A stretch of DNA of 64,000 nt from Doryteuthis pealeii (lineage: Eukaryota; Mollusca; Cephalopoda; Myopsida; Loliginidae): NCBI GenBank assembly GCA_023376005.1, contig CM042157.1:23217497-23281496 (forward strand), read 5' to 3'. This document shows, piece after piece, positions 11,413 through 22,539 of this stretch (the first letter of the stretch is position 1; every line of letters begins with the position of its first letter). Position numbers and translations under genes: made by a program. Below the pieces are notes generated by a model. That model was not told where the DNA came from, did no database searches, and saw only the letters and a program-made list of their open reading frames with translations.

Positions 11413-11452
11413 TACAATTGAGATAGTGAGAATATCTGAACGTGACATAAGG

Positions 11453-11462
11453 NNNNNNNNNN
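11453..11462. other. Assembly gap (10 N)
   Basis: Ten unknown bases. The segmental duplication breaks here and a truncated Helitron-like end follows, so the join may not reflect the true order. Confidence 1.
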
Positions 11463-11531
11463 TAAGCAGTGACGTGAATTTTTTGTTACACGACAAAAAA
11501 CCGGAGAGCGAATCTCCATCTATTAATAGAT
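11463..11531 (-). mobile_element. Helitron-like 5' end fragment
   Basis: On the minus strand it starts TCTATTAATAGATGGAGATTC and continues with CGG and TTTTTTGTCG, matching the 5' end of the family at 1771-2164. It is truncated by the gap. Confidence 0.5.
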
Positions 11532-11599
11532 GTGGGTATTTACACAAACCCGTTTGCCACAATAGGAATTGACACATGGGGGGTCACAAAAAGGTATTT

Positions 11600-11890
11600 C
11601 TTCAACGCCATTCAACAATTGTAGCTGTGACATGAACTGTCACAAGTATGTTAGCATCCAACAAGGGTGAACTCGCATTAGGTAGTAATGGATCTGCGAG
11701 ATCTAGCTTGTTAAACACATTACAATCACGATGGGACGACTTTAATTATCCGAATGTAGGTATTTACCAACCTCGTTCGCCAATCTAGATGTGACACAAT
11801 GGTCGCAAGTAATAAAGCATCAATCAACGGATTGAACTCGCTATTCAGCAATAATGGGATCCTAGTAAAAGACTAGCGCTGCTAACATTA
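11600..11890 (-). repeat. tRNA-like SINE, family C, two tandem partial copies
   Basis: Two units each carry GATGTGACA or TGTGACATG with GGTCGCAAGT and an AATGGGATC or AATGGATCTGCGAG segment. Similar units lie at 61745-62010 and 13545-13650. The tail GTGACACAAGGTC is shared with family B, so the two families probably use the same LINE partner. Confidence 0.5.
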
Positions 11891-12129
11891 ACTAAGATTG
11901 TACACGTCCTTAAATATTTTGATGGGCTAAATATGAATTGATACATCGATCTAAAGGATAATTAACTTTTTTTATACTCTCATTATTGACAGATTTTATT
12001 TCATTCGGAAATTCATATTATATTTGATTATTTGTAAAAAATTCCTCTACAGTAGCGAAGCGTGACACATTACAAGCCACGAAAGGAAAACTCAATGTTT
12101 TCCATATCCGTTTTCTAACGACGTATTCT

Positions 12130-12365
12130 ACACATATCGTTGGCAGGATAAACGTGCCCAACACAGTCGTGCTGGATTTGCCGACTGAAAGCATGTTCTC
12201 TCATTTTCTGTGAGAGGCGCTTCGTGCTGGACATGTCAGGAGAGATGGAAAAAGGACCACATCCAAAAATTTTTGTACGCGGCGAATTAGTAATGGCTCC
12301 GATCGGTTGGTAGACCACCTACGAGTTAAAGGATGTCTACAGGAAGTTATGAGGATATGCCATAT
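12130..12365 (+). pseudogene. Non-LTR retrotransposon reverse-transcriptase C-terminal remnant
   Basis: Translating in shifting frames gives PNTVVLDLPTESMFSHFL, then LRAGHV, and then GELVMAPIGW followed after a stop by TTYELKDVYRKL. This order matches the conserved tail of animal LINE RT proteins, in which an L-P-S-x-x-x-L segment is followed by a L-R-W-x-G-H-V motif, then G-E-L and a Y/F-K-D-V motif. Stops and at least two frameshifts show it is dead. The catalytic RT core is absent. The clade was not determined. Confidence 0.6.
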
Positions 12366-13165
12366 TGTTACAAACATGTGGAGTAATGTAAAAAAATAGG
12401 GAGCCTGGTGTCTCAACGTTACAGCAAGGCAAACAGAAAGGAGAGTAGCCTCGACAAGAAAGAGAGCAGAAAGAGGGCAGATAAAGCAGCAGACCAGAAA
12501 GCAACAACAGTTTTGTCATCAGTGCACCTAAAGACTGTCACTCAAGAATTGGCCTGCAGGGTTCTTGCCGCAGGATGCCGATCAAAAATTGTTATTTTTA
12601 TTTTGACATACGCCTGTCGTCTTAGTGAACGGAAAGGATCCAGATAATAATAAAATAATGGAAGGTTACGTACCAGGAATCGCGAGCGTACGGTTATCAT
12701 GTAACGGATAATGAAGGTCCTGACTTTTGTGAGCTAGAACTACTATAATTTAGAAAAGGAGGAAGAGAAATAAAAGATGATAAAGGGTTTAAATAAGAGT
12801 AATGAATACAAAACAATTGACCGGAGCGTGACCGTCCCGAATGGAGAATTGAGTGTCACCGGAAGTTTTCGGGTGTTGACCGGAACCGAATTCAACTGTG
12901 GGACGTGAACAACGAAGATAGCAACCGGTCTCTTTTCGATTTGGACAGGCGTGGGTTAAAGAACGTGCCCCGTTGGTCCGTGTGGGATGACGGTACGTTT
13001 AATAGTTCTCTCTCACCTGTCGCTCTGCCTTCCTCCTTCGTACCGAACTTCCACGAGACGACACAAAAAAATAAAGGCTAAGCAGTTGGTGACTACAATA
13101 TCTCGGTTGAATTTTTATATCAACAAGATGACCGCCAGACATTTTAGTACCGGTGAATAATCAGA
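12366..13165. other. No recognised feature
   Basis: An open frame of 79 codons at 12408-12647 (plus) is lysine- and serine-rich and matches nothing I know. The rest, including GC-richer sequence at 12830-13080, shows no coding, tRNA or repeat signal that I can name. Confidence 0.4.
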
Positions 13166-13169
13166 ACGT

Positions 13170-13506
13170 TACAATGCCAGACGTCACATTACCCAAAATC
13201 GTCATAACATAGAATAAATACACTCAATTTGAACATGCAACATTAGACAGCCCTCATTGTTTTTTAAAACAATTTTGATAAATACATTACTGGTATTATA
13301 TATCTATATATAGTTTTTTTATTCTAATACATATTTAAAGTTTACATTTCAAATTGTTTTATTTTTCTAATCCTTTAATGAATTTGATGATTTTACTTAC
13401 TTAGGGTACAAACTCGCTGACATTGAATTTTTTAACTCCCACCCCTCAGGCAATATGTTTCAAAAATCTTATTTTACACGGCCGGAGGGTGTTTTTATTT
13501 TGCTAG
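13170..13506 (+). mobile_element. Helitron-like element, 5'-truncated
   Basis: Plus-strand copy of the 1771-2164 family. The body contains CATTGTTTTTTAAAACAA and TTTACTTACTTAGGGTAC. It ends with a GC-rich subterminal segment (GGCCGGAGGGTG), TTTTTATTTTG, then CTAG followed by T at 13503-13507. The first part is missing. Confidence 0.7.
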
Positions 13507-13544
13507 TTACAATAATTAAGAGCGTCCCATCGGGGGGGGGGGGG

Positions 13545-13650
13545 TAAGCTTTAGCAAGTTAGTCTCGCAGATCCATTAGTACTGAATAGCGAGTTCAAAC
13601 CCTTCTGAATGCTACATGCTCTTGACCTTAGGTCACATGCTAGAAATCGT
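13545..13650 (+). repeat. SINE family C fragment
   Basis: GCAAGTTAGTCTCGCAGATC, TACTGAATAGCGAGTTCAAA and CCTTAGGTCACATGC follow the family C order. A poly-G run (about 13533-13544) precedes it. Confidence 0.5.
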
Positions 13651-13679
13651 TAATGGGTTGAGTAAATACCTACTTAAGA

Positions 13680-13905
13680 CCTTGTTCAAATCTTGGGACG
13701 AGGCTGTTTGCATTTCACATAGCACTAATACCCTTGGGAAAGGTAGGCATTCAACTACGTTCCCTACAACTATAGATTAATAATAGGACAGACTTGGTTC
13801 TTTAACCTTTGGTAGGTAACCGGTCTGGGAAATGCATGACTCTTAAACTCCGCTTAAGAAATTGACCTTGTGTCACATCCTGCTCAAAGGAAACGGATCA
13901 GGTAA
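13680..13905 (+). repeat. tRNA-derived SINE, family B, lacking its head
   Basis: Carries the family B body in forward orientation: TTTCACATAGCACTAATACC, a middle part with GGTAACCGGTCTGGG, and the tail CTTAAGAAATTGACCTTGTG. The tRNA-like head is mostly missing and the centre is diverged. Confidence 0.6.
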
Positions 13906-14120
13906 ATATATTTAATAATTGTAATATCATGTCTACAAACAGGAAGTGATCAGATTTAAATTTGAACGACTACTTCCGGTGACCTTTAATCGAATCAATA
14001 TCAAATTCATTTTAGCGTAGATTTATAGATTTTGTCTTACGAAGATAATCCTAGATCATACAAATCTAAAGGTAAATGATATACATTTCTTGTGTACATG
14101 CTTGAATATCTTTTACTTTT

Positions 14121-14123
<3 letters not shown>

Positions 14124-14173
<50 letters not shown>

Positions 14174-14235
14174 GCTTTAAAAGACCAAATATCTTGTTCA
14201 TCATCGATTAAAAGAGTAAACAAACAATAGAGGAT

Positions 14236-14280
<45 letters not shown>

Positions 14281-14415
14281 ATAGAAAACAGTGAGTTAGC
14301 TGACGAGTTTTCGTTTATCTCTAAAAGTGGAGGAAATATGAGACTATATAGTTATAATACTCAAATCTAGTAAGACCTTCCTTTGCAAAGGCTGGAATAC
14401 TGGGCAGAATATATA

Positions 14416-14493
<78 letters not shown>
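14124..14493. repeat. Microsatellite cluster (TA)n, (GA)n, (TA)n-(TG)n
   Basis: (TA)n at about 14124-14169, (GA)n at 14238-14278, and (TA)n running into (TG)n at 14411-14493. The long open frames crossing this stretch are repeat translations. Confidence 0.95.
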
Positions 14494-14500
<7 letters not shown>

Positions 14501-14569
14501 GTCAAAAAATCCGGGGAAGAAATCTTCCTTACGTGTGACGAGAACGAGAAAGAAAAAGAGCAAGACATT

Positions 14570-14690
14570 GTCTTGCCTGCCGGGATCGAACTCACGTCCT
14601 CCCGCATGCAAAAACAAATGCGTTTTGGGCACTGGACGGACGCGAGGTTCGACTGATGTGCCCGGATGTTTGGCTAATATGCCCATAAAA
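14570..14690 (-). repeat. tRNA-like SINE fragment
   Basis: The minus strand contains GACGTGAGTTCGATCCCGGC, a good pol III B-box in tRNA context. Upstream sequence on that strand could hold a weak A-box. No cloverleaf with a full acceptor stem forms, so I do not call a tRNA gene. Confidence 0.5.
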
Positions 14691-15216
14691 TAACAAGTGA
14701 GTCGAGCACTGGGCGGTCAGCAGCAGCAGCAGAAGCAGTCGACGACGAAGCGCTTTTCAGTAAAGAAATGGAATTTAGTCGAACAGAAACAAAACTAAAT
14801 AGGAAATGTGATTTTGAACTGCTAAAGATTATTTCGACTACGACGGATTTGCCAGCTGCTAAACGAAGAATGTGTTGACCAACAGAGGTCTGATTTGTGA
14901 GAAGACTGAGAACTCGATTGTTTTTGGTTCCTCCTCGGCGGGAGCTTGTTGATTCGAAGATCTATTCCCCCCACCCCCATATATTTTACCCCTTCTATAA
15001 GCTATATAGAAGTTTTTTTTTTTAAAGTATCGTAGTCTGATGTGTGCACTTATTTTCACAGAGCAAAATTATATAAGTTTTATGTTTATATAACAGAAAA
15101 TTTAGATTTTTAGCGTTATAGCCGATTTCAGGAAGCCTAAACCAAATATCTAGTGTTTCTAATCTTCAGATGCGAATGATGAATTCTTTATTACTTTTAA
15201 GGCAGTTGAAAACAGA

Positions 15217-16063
15217 TCTGTTAATAATGGAGATTCGCTTCCGGTTTTTTAAACAAGTTTTAATAAATACATACCTGGTATTATCTATCTATATATAGTT
15301 TGTTTTATTTTATTATTTAAAGTTATCAGAACTCAATTTCCATTTCATTACTCCTTTAATAAATATTTTTTACTCCTTAATAAATTTTATTTTTACTTTA
15401 ATAGATTTATTTTTTACTCCTTTTAATTTTTTATTTTTTACTCCTTTAATAGATTTATTTTATTTTTACTCTTTAATAGATTTATTTTATTTTTTACTCC
15501 TTTAATTAGATTTATTTTATTTTTACTCCTTTAATTTTATTTTTTTTTACTCCTTTAATAGACTTATTTTATTTTTACTCCTTTAATAGATTATTTTATT
15601 TTTTACTCCTTTAATAGATTTATTTTATTTTTTACTCCTTTAATAATTTTATTTTACTCCTTTTAATAGATTTATTTCATTTTTACTCCTTTAATAGATT
15701 TATTTCATTTTTTTACTCCTTTAATAGATTTATTTTTTTTTACTCCTTTAATAGATTTATTTTATTTTTTACTCCTTTAATAGATTTTATTTTTTTTTTA
15801 GATTTATTTATTTTTTTTACTCCTTTAATAGATTTATTTTTTTTTTTTATTTTTTTTATTTAATAGATTTATTTCATTTTTTACTCCTTTTAAATAAATT
15901 TAATTTTTTACTCCTTTAATAAATTTATTTTATTTTTTACTCCTTTAATAAATTTGATGATTCTACTTACGATACAAACTTTCTGATATTAAATTTTCAA
16001 CTCCCATCCCTTCAGGCAATTTTTATTTCACGTCGCCCAGAGGGCGTTTTTTTATTTTGCTAG
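15217..16063 (+). mobile_element. Helitron-like element with internal minisatellite (847 bp)
   Basis: Starts TCTGTTAATAATGGAGATTC directly after A. It ends with the hairpin CGCCCAGAGGGCG (16034-16046), a T-rich spacer and CTAG (16060-16063) directly before T. These are the expected Helitron ends, and the element is on the plus strand. The interior between the two conserved ends is largely a minisatellite. No coding capacity. Confidence 0.78.
15345..15955 (+). repeat. Minisatellite, about 24 bp, TTTACTCCTTTAATAGATTT unit
   Basis: About 25 units of TTTATTTTTTACTCCTTTAATAGA with many one- or two-base length changes in the T runs. It lies wholly within the Helitron-like element, in place of the short CCTTTAA segment of its relatives, so it probably expanded after insertion. 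Confidence 0.88.
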
Positions 16064-16069
16064 TTTTTC

Positions 16070-16800
16070 TAATAATTTATCGCTGGGATTATAAGAAATC
16101 TTAAATGTGTTCAATGAAGCAATCATTTTTCTTTAAAAAGTTCTAGCGAATATTTTTGACTGCGTATTATTTTTTAACTCTCTGCTTCTTAATTGCCGTC
16201 AGGGATAAATAATTATTTCTTTTTTTTTTCTGCAAAAATTCCCGAAAGTTTAACTTCTTTACACTCCGCCATCTTTTTACCACATTTCTTATTATTATTA
16301 CTAAATTGTCCGGACACTTTCTATTTTTTAAGGATTCAGGTCTATTCATTAAGTGTCCGGAAGGGACGTTGTGTTATCAGTTTCATGATGAGAAATTTTA
16401 TTTTGTATCTGATTTATTTTCTTAATATTTTTCCTTCTTCTTTTTCCTAAAAGTAACTTAAGAATGTAGATATTTTTTTATGACTAAGTTAATTTTTGGT
16501 ACAGACCCACATTAATAAAATAACAACAATAAAATGAATAACTTCTAGTAGGTCTGACATATCGAAAAATACGAACTATTGATTAGGAACCGTCTGCAAA
16601 AGTTTTCCTAAGGTCTAATAAAAAAATTAAAAGACACTTTTTCTTTTCATTTTCAATATCAGCATATAAGTAATAATATCAATGAATTGAAATATTATTT
16701 ACCTTTTTATTTTTCTATCGTCTGCCAATTTCCAGACAGTTTTATTATTCAACTTATTTCAACATAGGAATCTCTGGCCACCCCATGGATCTGTTTCCGG
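16070..16800. other. No recognised gene; short inverted repeat
   Basis: AT-rich sequence. The decamer CCGGACACTT at 16310 is repeated inverted as AAGTGTCCGG at about 16350, around a 30-base spacer, and could be a small hairpin. Nothing else stands out. Confidence 0.4.
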
Positions 16801-16825
16801 TTTGTGGTATATATATATATATATA

Positions 16826-17057
16826 CCAACCCTTCCGTTCAACAGGTTTGAATTCAGAGTTTTCCTTCTCGTAGACCGGTTGCCTAACCAAGGTTAAAGA
16901 GCCCAGTCTGCACTACTATTTATCCATAGCTGGAAGGAGAGTAGGATTCATACCTTTCCCAAGGATATTAGTGCAAAGTGAAATGCAATGACCACATCCA
17001 GGATTTGAACTTGAAATTGACCTTGTGTCGCATCCTGCTGGTGCGGAGGGGTTGGTA
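16826..17057 (-). repeat. tRNA-derived SINE, family B
   Basis: The body runs in reverse: ACCAACCC...TTCAACAGGTTTGAATTCAG, GACCGGTTGCCTAACC, AAAGAGCCCAGTCTGC and a B-box region CCAGGATTTGAAC. The A-box end of the head is truncated and followed by a second family B tail (about 17008-17057). Confidence 0.8.
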
Positions 17058-17780
17058 AATATATATATATAACAAATATTCCAACAAAAACCTTATGACG
17101 AACAGTGACAACTCCGGTGTTGAGTTTACTAGTTATCCGTCTCAGCTGTTTTACCAACTTGGCTACAAGGACTATCGGATATAAAAGCGTAAGTTACGTA
17201 AAAGCGTAAGTCCCATGTATAATCTATCTGCCAGTCTGTCTCTTCTCCGAAGCAATAACTGACGTTTCTCACAGAGAACTTATCCTGTACTCTTGTTCCA
17301 AATAAATGCTGTTCCTTGCTGTTCGAGCAATCACTACCCGAGTTAATTACTACAAAACTAAAGTTAATGAACATTAAAAAGAATACAAGTCGAAATTATC
17401 AATAATAACGAGTGAGGATGCTTCATCATTATTTGTCTTACTAAATTAATTACTCACATTTAATTAAATAGGATTTATGAGCTTTATACGTAATTAATTA
17501 GATAAATACATAACATTATTTCAAATCAATAAACTTCCGACGAAATAGCCAGAATTTTTCGCAGAATAATATCAAGTTTATAATATGTATTTTTTAATGA
17601 AAATTACATTATTAGAAAGAGATTTGTCATATGTGTCTGTTAGTCTTGACGTGTCTTTCGATTAAATCAAAACCTCTGACCCTATCTGCTACCTGTGCTA
17701 ATCCAAATTAATTAAATATTTTACTATATTTGTAGTGTCACTGTTCGTCTATATGCCTGTCTGTGTGTCCGGATATGCAT
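17058..17780. other. No recognised feature
   Basis: After a short (TA)n, this stretch holds AT-rich sequence with an open frame of 81 codons on the minus strand (17129-17374). That frame has no recognisable domain, and I regard it as chance. Confidence 0.4.
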
Positions 17781-17791
17781 ATGAAAACAAA

Positions 17792-18231
17792 TGTTGTATA
17801 CCCTTTCTTTACTTCTATTATTCTTCTGCTCATCTTTGGTATCTTACGTTCTTCTTCTAGCATCTGGACTTCGTCTCTGTTCTTGCTGGTTGGTCATCCT
17901 TGATTCATTTCTTCTTCTAGGTCAGTTTTGCTGCCAAGACATTCATCAACCACAAAACCATATTATTTATGTAAACTTTTATTTACTTAACTAAACATAT
18001 TTCTTTAACTAAAACAACGCGCGTGTGCAGGTGAGTCCCAGCTAGGGCAGTTATATCTTCTCTGCCTGACGTCCAAGCTGAAACTAAAACCCAATCAGGT
18101 GCTACGTGACTTCACGTATTTCGCGGGCTTTCTGTAATATTCCATTGAAAGTCCCGCCCGTGATATGAAAAGGGGCCATCCCTTCAGAAATACAGGGGGG
18201 TTGACAATAATCTATGCATAGATTATGTAAC
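17792..18231 (+). repeat. Solo-LTR-like repeat, third copy
   Basis: Starts TGTTGTATAC and ends GATTATGTAACG. It shares CTGCCTGACGTCC, GTGACTTCACGTATT and CAGAAATACAGGGG with the 11-kb copy but is diverged in the first half. The 4-base repeat CAAA precedes the start and follows the end, which could be a target duplication. Confidence 0.5.
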
Positions 18232-18603
18232 GCAAAGCCCAGTACCAAGATCAAATAAGAATTTTGTCGGGTAGAAGTCTTCGAGGAACCCGGTGGGGGT
18301 AGTATTTATATCTAATCTTGAATTTATTTGCGGTCATTCAGTACAAAATTACCAACACTGGTATGAGAAAATAGGTAAAAGAGAAATAGGCAAAGGGGAA
18401 TAACTCTGACAAATTTGCAAACTTAGGAAATGTCCCTATTGTTCATTAGAACACTTACATTATTGTTAAAACTGTTGATATTGCATCTCACAAGAAGTAG
18501 AAAAAGAGAACTAGCGTGAAAACAGTTATATGCGTTTGAGGATTGGCGGCTATATTCAAAATTAATCTTATTCAAGTTAGGTTTCTGTTTTTTTACATAT
18601 ACA

Positions 18604-18834
18604 TATTTACCAACCCATCCACACGAGCAAGATGTGACACAAGGTCAATTTCTTAAGCGAAGTTTAACATGTTTGAATTCAGAGTTTTCTTTCTCCCAGA
18701 CCGGTTGCCTAACCAAGGTTAAAGAGCCCAGTCTGCCCTACTATTTACCCATAGATAACCACGTCCAGGATTTGAACTCGGGGCGACGAGTCCATTTCCT
18801 ATGACTTTAACCATTACACCACGCTCTTCCTACG
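18604..18834 (-). repeat. tRNA-derived SINE, family B
   Basis: On the minus strand the head has A-box-like TGGTGTAATGGTTA and B-box GAGTTCAAATCCTGG, then the AGACTGGGCTCTTTAACC body and a tail ending GTTGGTAAAT. The stretch between body and B-box is shortened. Confidence 0.85.
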
Positions 18835-19305
18835 TTTTTTACATATAGGGCGGTGTGAATTTCGAGTTTTTGCTTATTTGTTTCTTTATGTAGTATTTAT
18901 ATATATGTAGTTTTTTTTTACTGTAATCAGAAGGAGCATTGATATATTCTGAGATGTTTAGAAAATATAGCTGGCATCGGAAACGTGAAGTGTTAAACGT
19001 CTTGATATAGTTGTGGTAGATAAGCCGATGTAGGTACGTTCGTATCTGGGGAAGCAATCTCCCTAAAGGAAATTTAAATTAGTACACTACATTAGCATCC
19101 ATAATCTCAAATATATGTAACTATATCTCACGCAAATTCTCTTCTTCCTAGTCCACACGACTCTTTACACACTCTTTGTGAGTTCTCCATCATATCTAAT
19201 TCCACTTCTGTTTCTTTCTCCAATATTTTCGTGTACAAATAGAATTCCGAAAAAAACGACCCAATGGCATCTATCTTCATTATGTATGTTATGTATGTTT
19301 ATGTA

Positions 19306-19543
19306 TGTTTATTGTTGGTAGTGATGTCGACGTTGTAACGTTTCTGTCTGTTTGACCTTCTTCAGACTTTGGACTGAGATCTTGCGTCAATGGTGAACAT
19401 TTTCATACAGTATTAAAACAGTATGAACATATCCATACACTATGAAAATGATCACCATTGAAGCAAGAACGCGATCCAAAGTCCTGAAGAAGGTCTAACA
19501 GACCGAAACGTTACAACGTCGACATCACTACCAACAATAAACA
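19306..19543. repeat. Inverted repeat with hammerhead-like ends (Penelope-type terminus)
   Basis: Left arm 19306-19412 (TGTTTATTGTTGGTAGTGAT...) and right arm 19433-19543 (...ATCACTACCAACAATAAACA) are near-perfect reverse complements around a 20-base centre. Each arm ends in the GAAACGTTACAACGTCGAC motif and an ACAATAAACA tail, which resembles PLE 3' ends. The structure would fold into a stem of about 105 bp. Confidence 0.85.
19481..19523 (+). ncRNA. Hammerhead-ribozyme-like motif (GUC cleavage site)
   Basis: The core CTGAAGA (19484-19490) fits the CUGANGA consensus. Helix II is GGTCT/AGACC with an AAC loop, after one extra A. GAAA is at 19505-19508. Helix III is ACGTT/AACGT with an AC loop, followed by the triplet GTC ending at 19520. 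Helix I has only GTC/GAC. The extra base before helix II and the three-pair helix I make catalysis uncertain. The left arm of the palindrome holds a weaker inverted version (19326-19373). Confidence 0.5.
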
Positions 19544-19584
19544 TCTATTTTCTACAACATCCCTGTGTTTGTCTACCTTTCTCC

Positions 19585-19666
19585 ACACACACACACACAC
19601 ACACACACACACCATTATATATATGTATATATACTATATAAAAATTATATATATAAAATAATATAT

Positions 19667-19735
<69 letters not shown>

Positions 19736-19894
19736 ACAAATATAAATAAAAAATATAAATATATATAAATATATAAAAAATACATATATATAAAAAGTAA
19801 CATAAAAAGACATATTCCTGTTTTCCGTATCATTTTTGTTCACCCGTATCTATTTCTCTCTCTGTCTCTCTCTCTGTTCTCTCTCTCTCTCTCC

Positions 19895-19950
<56 letters not shown>
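19585..19950. repeat. Microsatellite cluster (CA)n, (GA)n, (TA)n
   Basis: (CA)n at 19585-19611, a long pure (GA)n at 19669-19731, TCTC-rich sequence at 19855-19893 and (TA)n at 19894-19949. The open frames here are repeat translations. Confidence 0.95.
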
Positions 19951-19951
<1 letters not shown>

Positions 19952-20139
19952 CAGATTTATTGAAATAAGCAAACTTATTAAAAATACTCATATCAACCAA
20001 TTTATTTCCGTATGAATTCCACTTAAATATATTTGCCCAAGTTTTTTTATATTTTTCATGATACTTTCGAGAGTAAAAGGAAATGTGAAGTACATTATTT
20101 GTCAGTAGGACATATGACTTAACGAATATTAGCGTTCAG

Positions 20140-20275
20140 TTCACCCAGTTCTAAATAACAATCATCTAGATGTTACAGGTTCAAGCCTGATTACAGTCTA
20201 AAATAACACAGAATACTTAACATAGATTAACCCTTTGTACCCCGTCATGATTAACGGAATGAGAACAATCTACAC
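20140..20275 (+). repeat. tRNA-like SINE, family F, diverged
   Basis: Shares GTTCTAA...ACAATCATCTAGAT, a GGTTCAAGCCTG B-box, ACATAGATTAA and TTAACGGAATGAGAAC with the better copy at 50245-50415. Confidence 0.5.
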
Positions 20276-20657
20276 CAATCGATTAAATAAAGGTGGGGTA
20301 GTAAGATGTCTGACTGATGAAAAATCAGTCAGTTTTCGATCCCAGCTTGAAGCAGCATCTTTCGTTCTTATATTCTTTCGGTGTTGCATATCCTTTCTTT
20401 ATTTATGATAAAAATTAAGAGTTCCATTATTTAGCTGAGGTGACGATACTCATAAGAAATAAGAATTCGGCAGATAAGCGACACCTGATAATCAGGTTTT
20501 ACATTTTTGCATTTTATCTTGGACGATTTGGAAAGTCTCATTTTTAACCAGAGGGTGTTGCAAGATGATAACGGACGGAAGATTAAGGAACACCAGTATC
20601 AATTTCTGTAGAACATCATAGAAAAGATACGAAGAAAAATAAATAAAACGAACGTAC

Positions 20658-20691
<34 letters not shown>

Positions 20692-20694
<3 letters not shown>

Positions 20695-20968
20695 AACTCC
20701 TCCGCACGAGCAGGATACGACACAAGGTCAATTTCTTAAGCGGAGTTTAACAGGTTTGAATTCAGAGTTTTCCTTCTCCTAGACCGGTTGCCTAACCATG
20801 GTTAAAGAGCCCAGTCTGCCCTACTATTTGCCCATAGCTGGAGGGAGAGTAGAATTCATACCTTTCCCAAGGGTACTAGCGCTAAGTGAAATGCAATTAC
20901 CACGTCCAGGATTTGAACTCGGGGTGACGAGTCCATTTCCCATGACTTTAACCATTACACCACGCGCT
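20692..20968 (-). repeat. tRNA-derived SINE, family B, full length
   Basis: The best copy. The tRNA-like head with TGGTGTAATGGTTA (A-box) and GAGTTCAAATCCTGG (B-box) is on the minus strand near 20890-20965. The complete body and tail extend to 20692. (TA)n lies on both sides, suggesting insertion into or expansion at TA tracts. Confidence 0.88.
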
Positions 20969-21401
20969 TCCTCATATATATATATATATATATAAGTGTG
21001 TGTGTGTGTGTGTGACAAAAATATATTTCCGAACCGTAGGGCGTTATGCAACATTCGAAATATTGCATAGATTTTCTATCTATCTACCTGAAGCAAAGGG
21101 TATTTCCTTCATTTATTCACTACATTGCTCTGTCAGTTCACACACCTGGAACAGGGCACATTGAAGTATCAATACGGATGATCTGTAGTTCAGTTGAACC
21201 CCACATGGAATTATCATCATCACCATTATATATATATATCTATCTATCTATCTATTTCAAATATATATATATATAATATATATATTAATATATATATACA
21301 TAACAGAAAAATTGCAGAAACACGCACAACCTATGTATATATATATATATATGTATATGTGTATATATATATAATGTATATCAATATATGTATTGATCAA
21401 A

Positions 21402-21440
21402 GCCTGAAGAAGATACCAGAATATCTGAAACACGTGTTGC
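21402..21440 (+). ncRNA. Weak hammerhead-like motif
   Basis: CTGAAGA at 21404, a possible helix II AGATA/TATCT, GAAA at 21427, then the palindrome ACACGTGT and T as the cleavage base. Helix I has at most two pairs. AAATAAA follows within 15 bases. I take it as a decayed PLE-type end. Confidence 0.35.
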
Positions 21441-21555
21441 GTATGTGAAATAAAAAGAATAAAACATTTTTTCTGAGAACGATACATTTTGCGGACCTTC
21501 TTTTTTTTCTTTTTTTAAATAAAAATATTACATTTCTCCCGTTGGAACCAGAACA

Positions 21556-21600
<45 letters not shown>

Positions 21601-22054
21601 TATTAATATTATATTATATATTCAATCAAATATTATATACTATGAATATTTCGTTACTATTAGTTTCATGCTTACGAGACGGTTAAAATGTTAAGATTTT
21701 AAAAAACATTGGTTTGTTTATATAAACGTGAAGCGTGTTCCCGCGATGGAATGTCATAACGCTAAAGTATATATACATAGATAGATAGATAGATAGATGT
21801 CGTTTGTATAGATTTAGATATTTAGATATATTCAAATACTTCTTTCGTTTATTTGGAGGCACTTGAAAGTAATGACGCCGTTCCTCGTGTTTTATGACAT
21901 AATCTTTTAGTATCTCTTCAGGAAACGATAAAATAATGCCAGTTCTCGAAGACCAACAGGTTCTTTTTGCTGAATAATGTTTTTCATACTCAATCAGATG
22001 TTATGAGCAAATAGAGAAAAGAAGAAAGAAAAAAAAGAAGAAGTGAGAGACTGG

Positions 22055-22290
22055 TTTGAAGTGCCCGGATCTGTAAGAGAATCACTGTGCTACACATCGT
22101 GTGTAAATCAATCCAAATAGCCCGTAAGGTTATCTTTCGTTCAAAGAAAGTTTTACACCAGAGAGTGCGAAAAAGTTGTTTGAAAATATAGAGATCAAAA
22201 GCGAAGGATGAATATACGTGACAAGATTCGCACGCATAAAGTCTTCGATTTTGCACGTTTATGGGACATGCAGATAAATATAAACAAGTA
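22055..22290. repeat. Dispersed repeat shared with 32668-32888
   Basis: About 230 bases with AGCCCGTAAGGTTATCTTTC, GAATATACGT and GACATGCAGATAAATATAAA are repeated at 32668-32888 at roughly 80% identity by eye. Class unknown. A 209-codon open frame on the minus strand (21990-22619) crosses this repeat and a CA tract. It has no recognisable domain, so I do not call it a gene. Confidence 0.65.
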
Positions 22291-22539
22291 GAATTATAAG
22301 TGTGAACAGAGTACAGTGCATATTCGTAGGATATAAGGATGAATAAAAAAGAGATTATGTTCAAAGTGCCGCAGTACATCGGGAGATAAAATGTGACGGT
22401 TTCGTGCAAGGTTATATTTGTTAATAATATCTCCTTTCTTCTGTGCTTGTGTATAGAAATACTTAGAATTGATAGTTCATTAGATATAAACAAACTGAGA
22501 TAAATAGATGGATAGATATGAACAAAATATAAATGCTCA

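Larger units (their letters stand above)
1..11452 (+). repeat. Segmental duplication, copy 1
   Basis: The sequence from the window's first base to the 10-N gap recurs in the same order and orientation from 35965. Shared landmarks in order are the 27-bp minisatellite, GAA tract, SINE, Helitron-like repeat, TA-rich hairpin zone, 231-bp satellite, a dispersed repeat near 9.5 kb and an LTR-like repeat near 11 kb. Identity by eye is high outside simple repeats. The left limit is unknown because the copy starts at the window edge. The right limit falls in or next to the gap. Copy 1 has a private 604-bp SINE-like insertion at 8803-9406. Confidence 0.9.
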
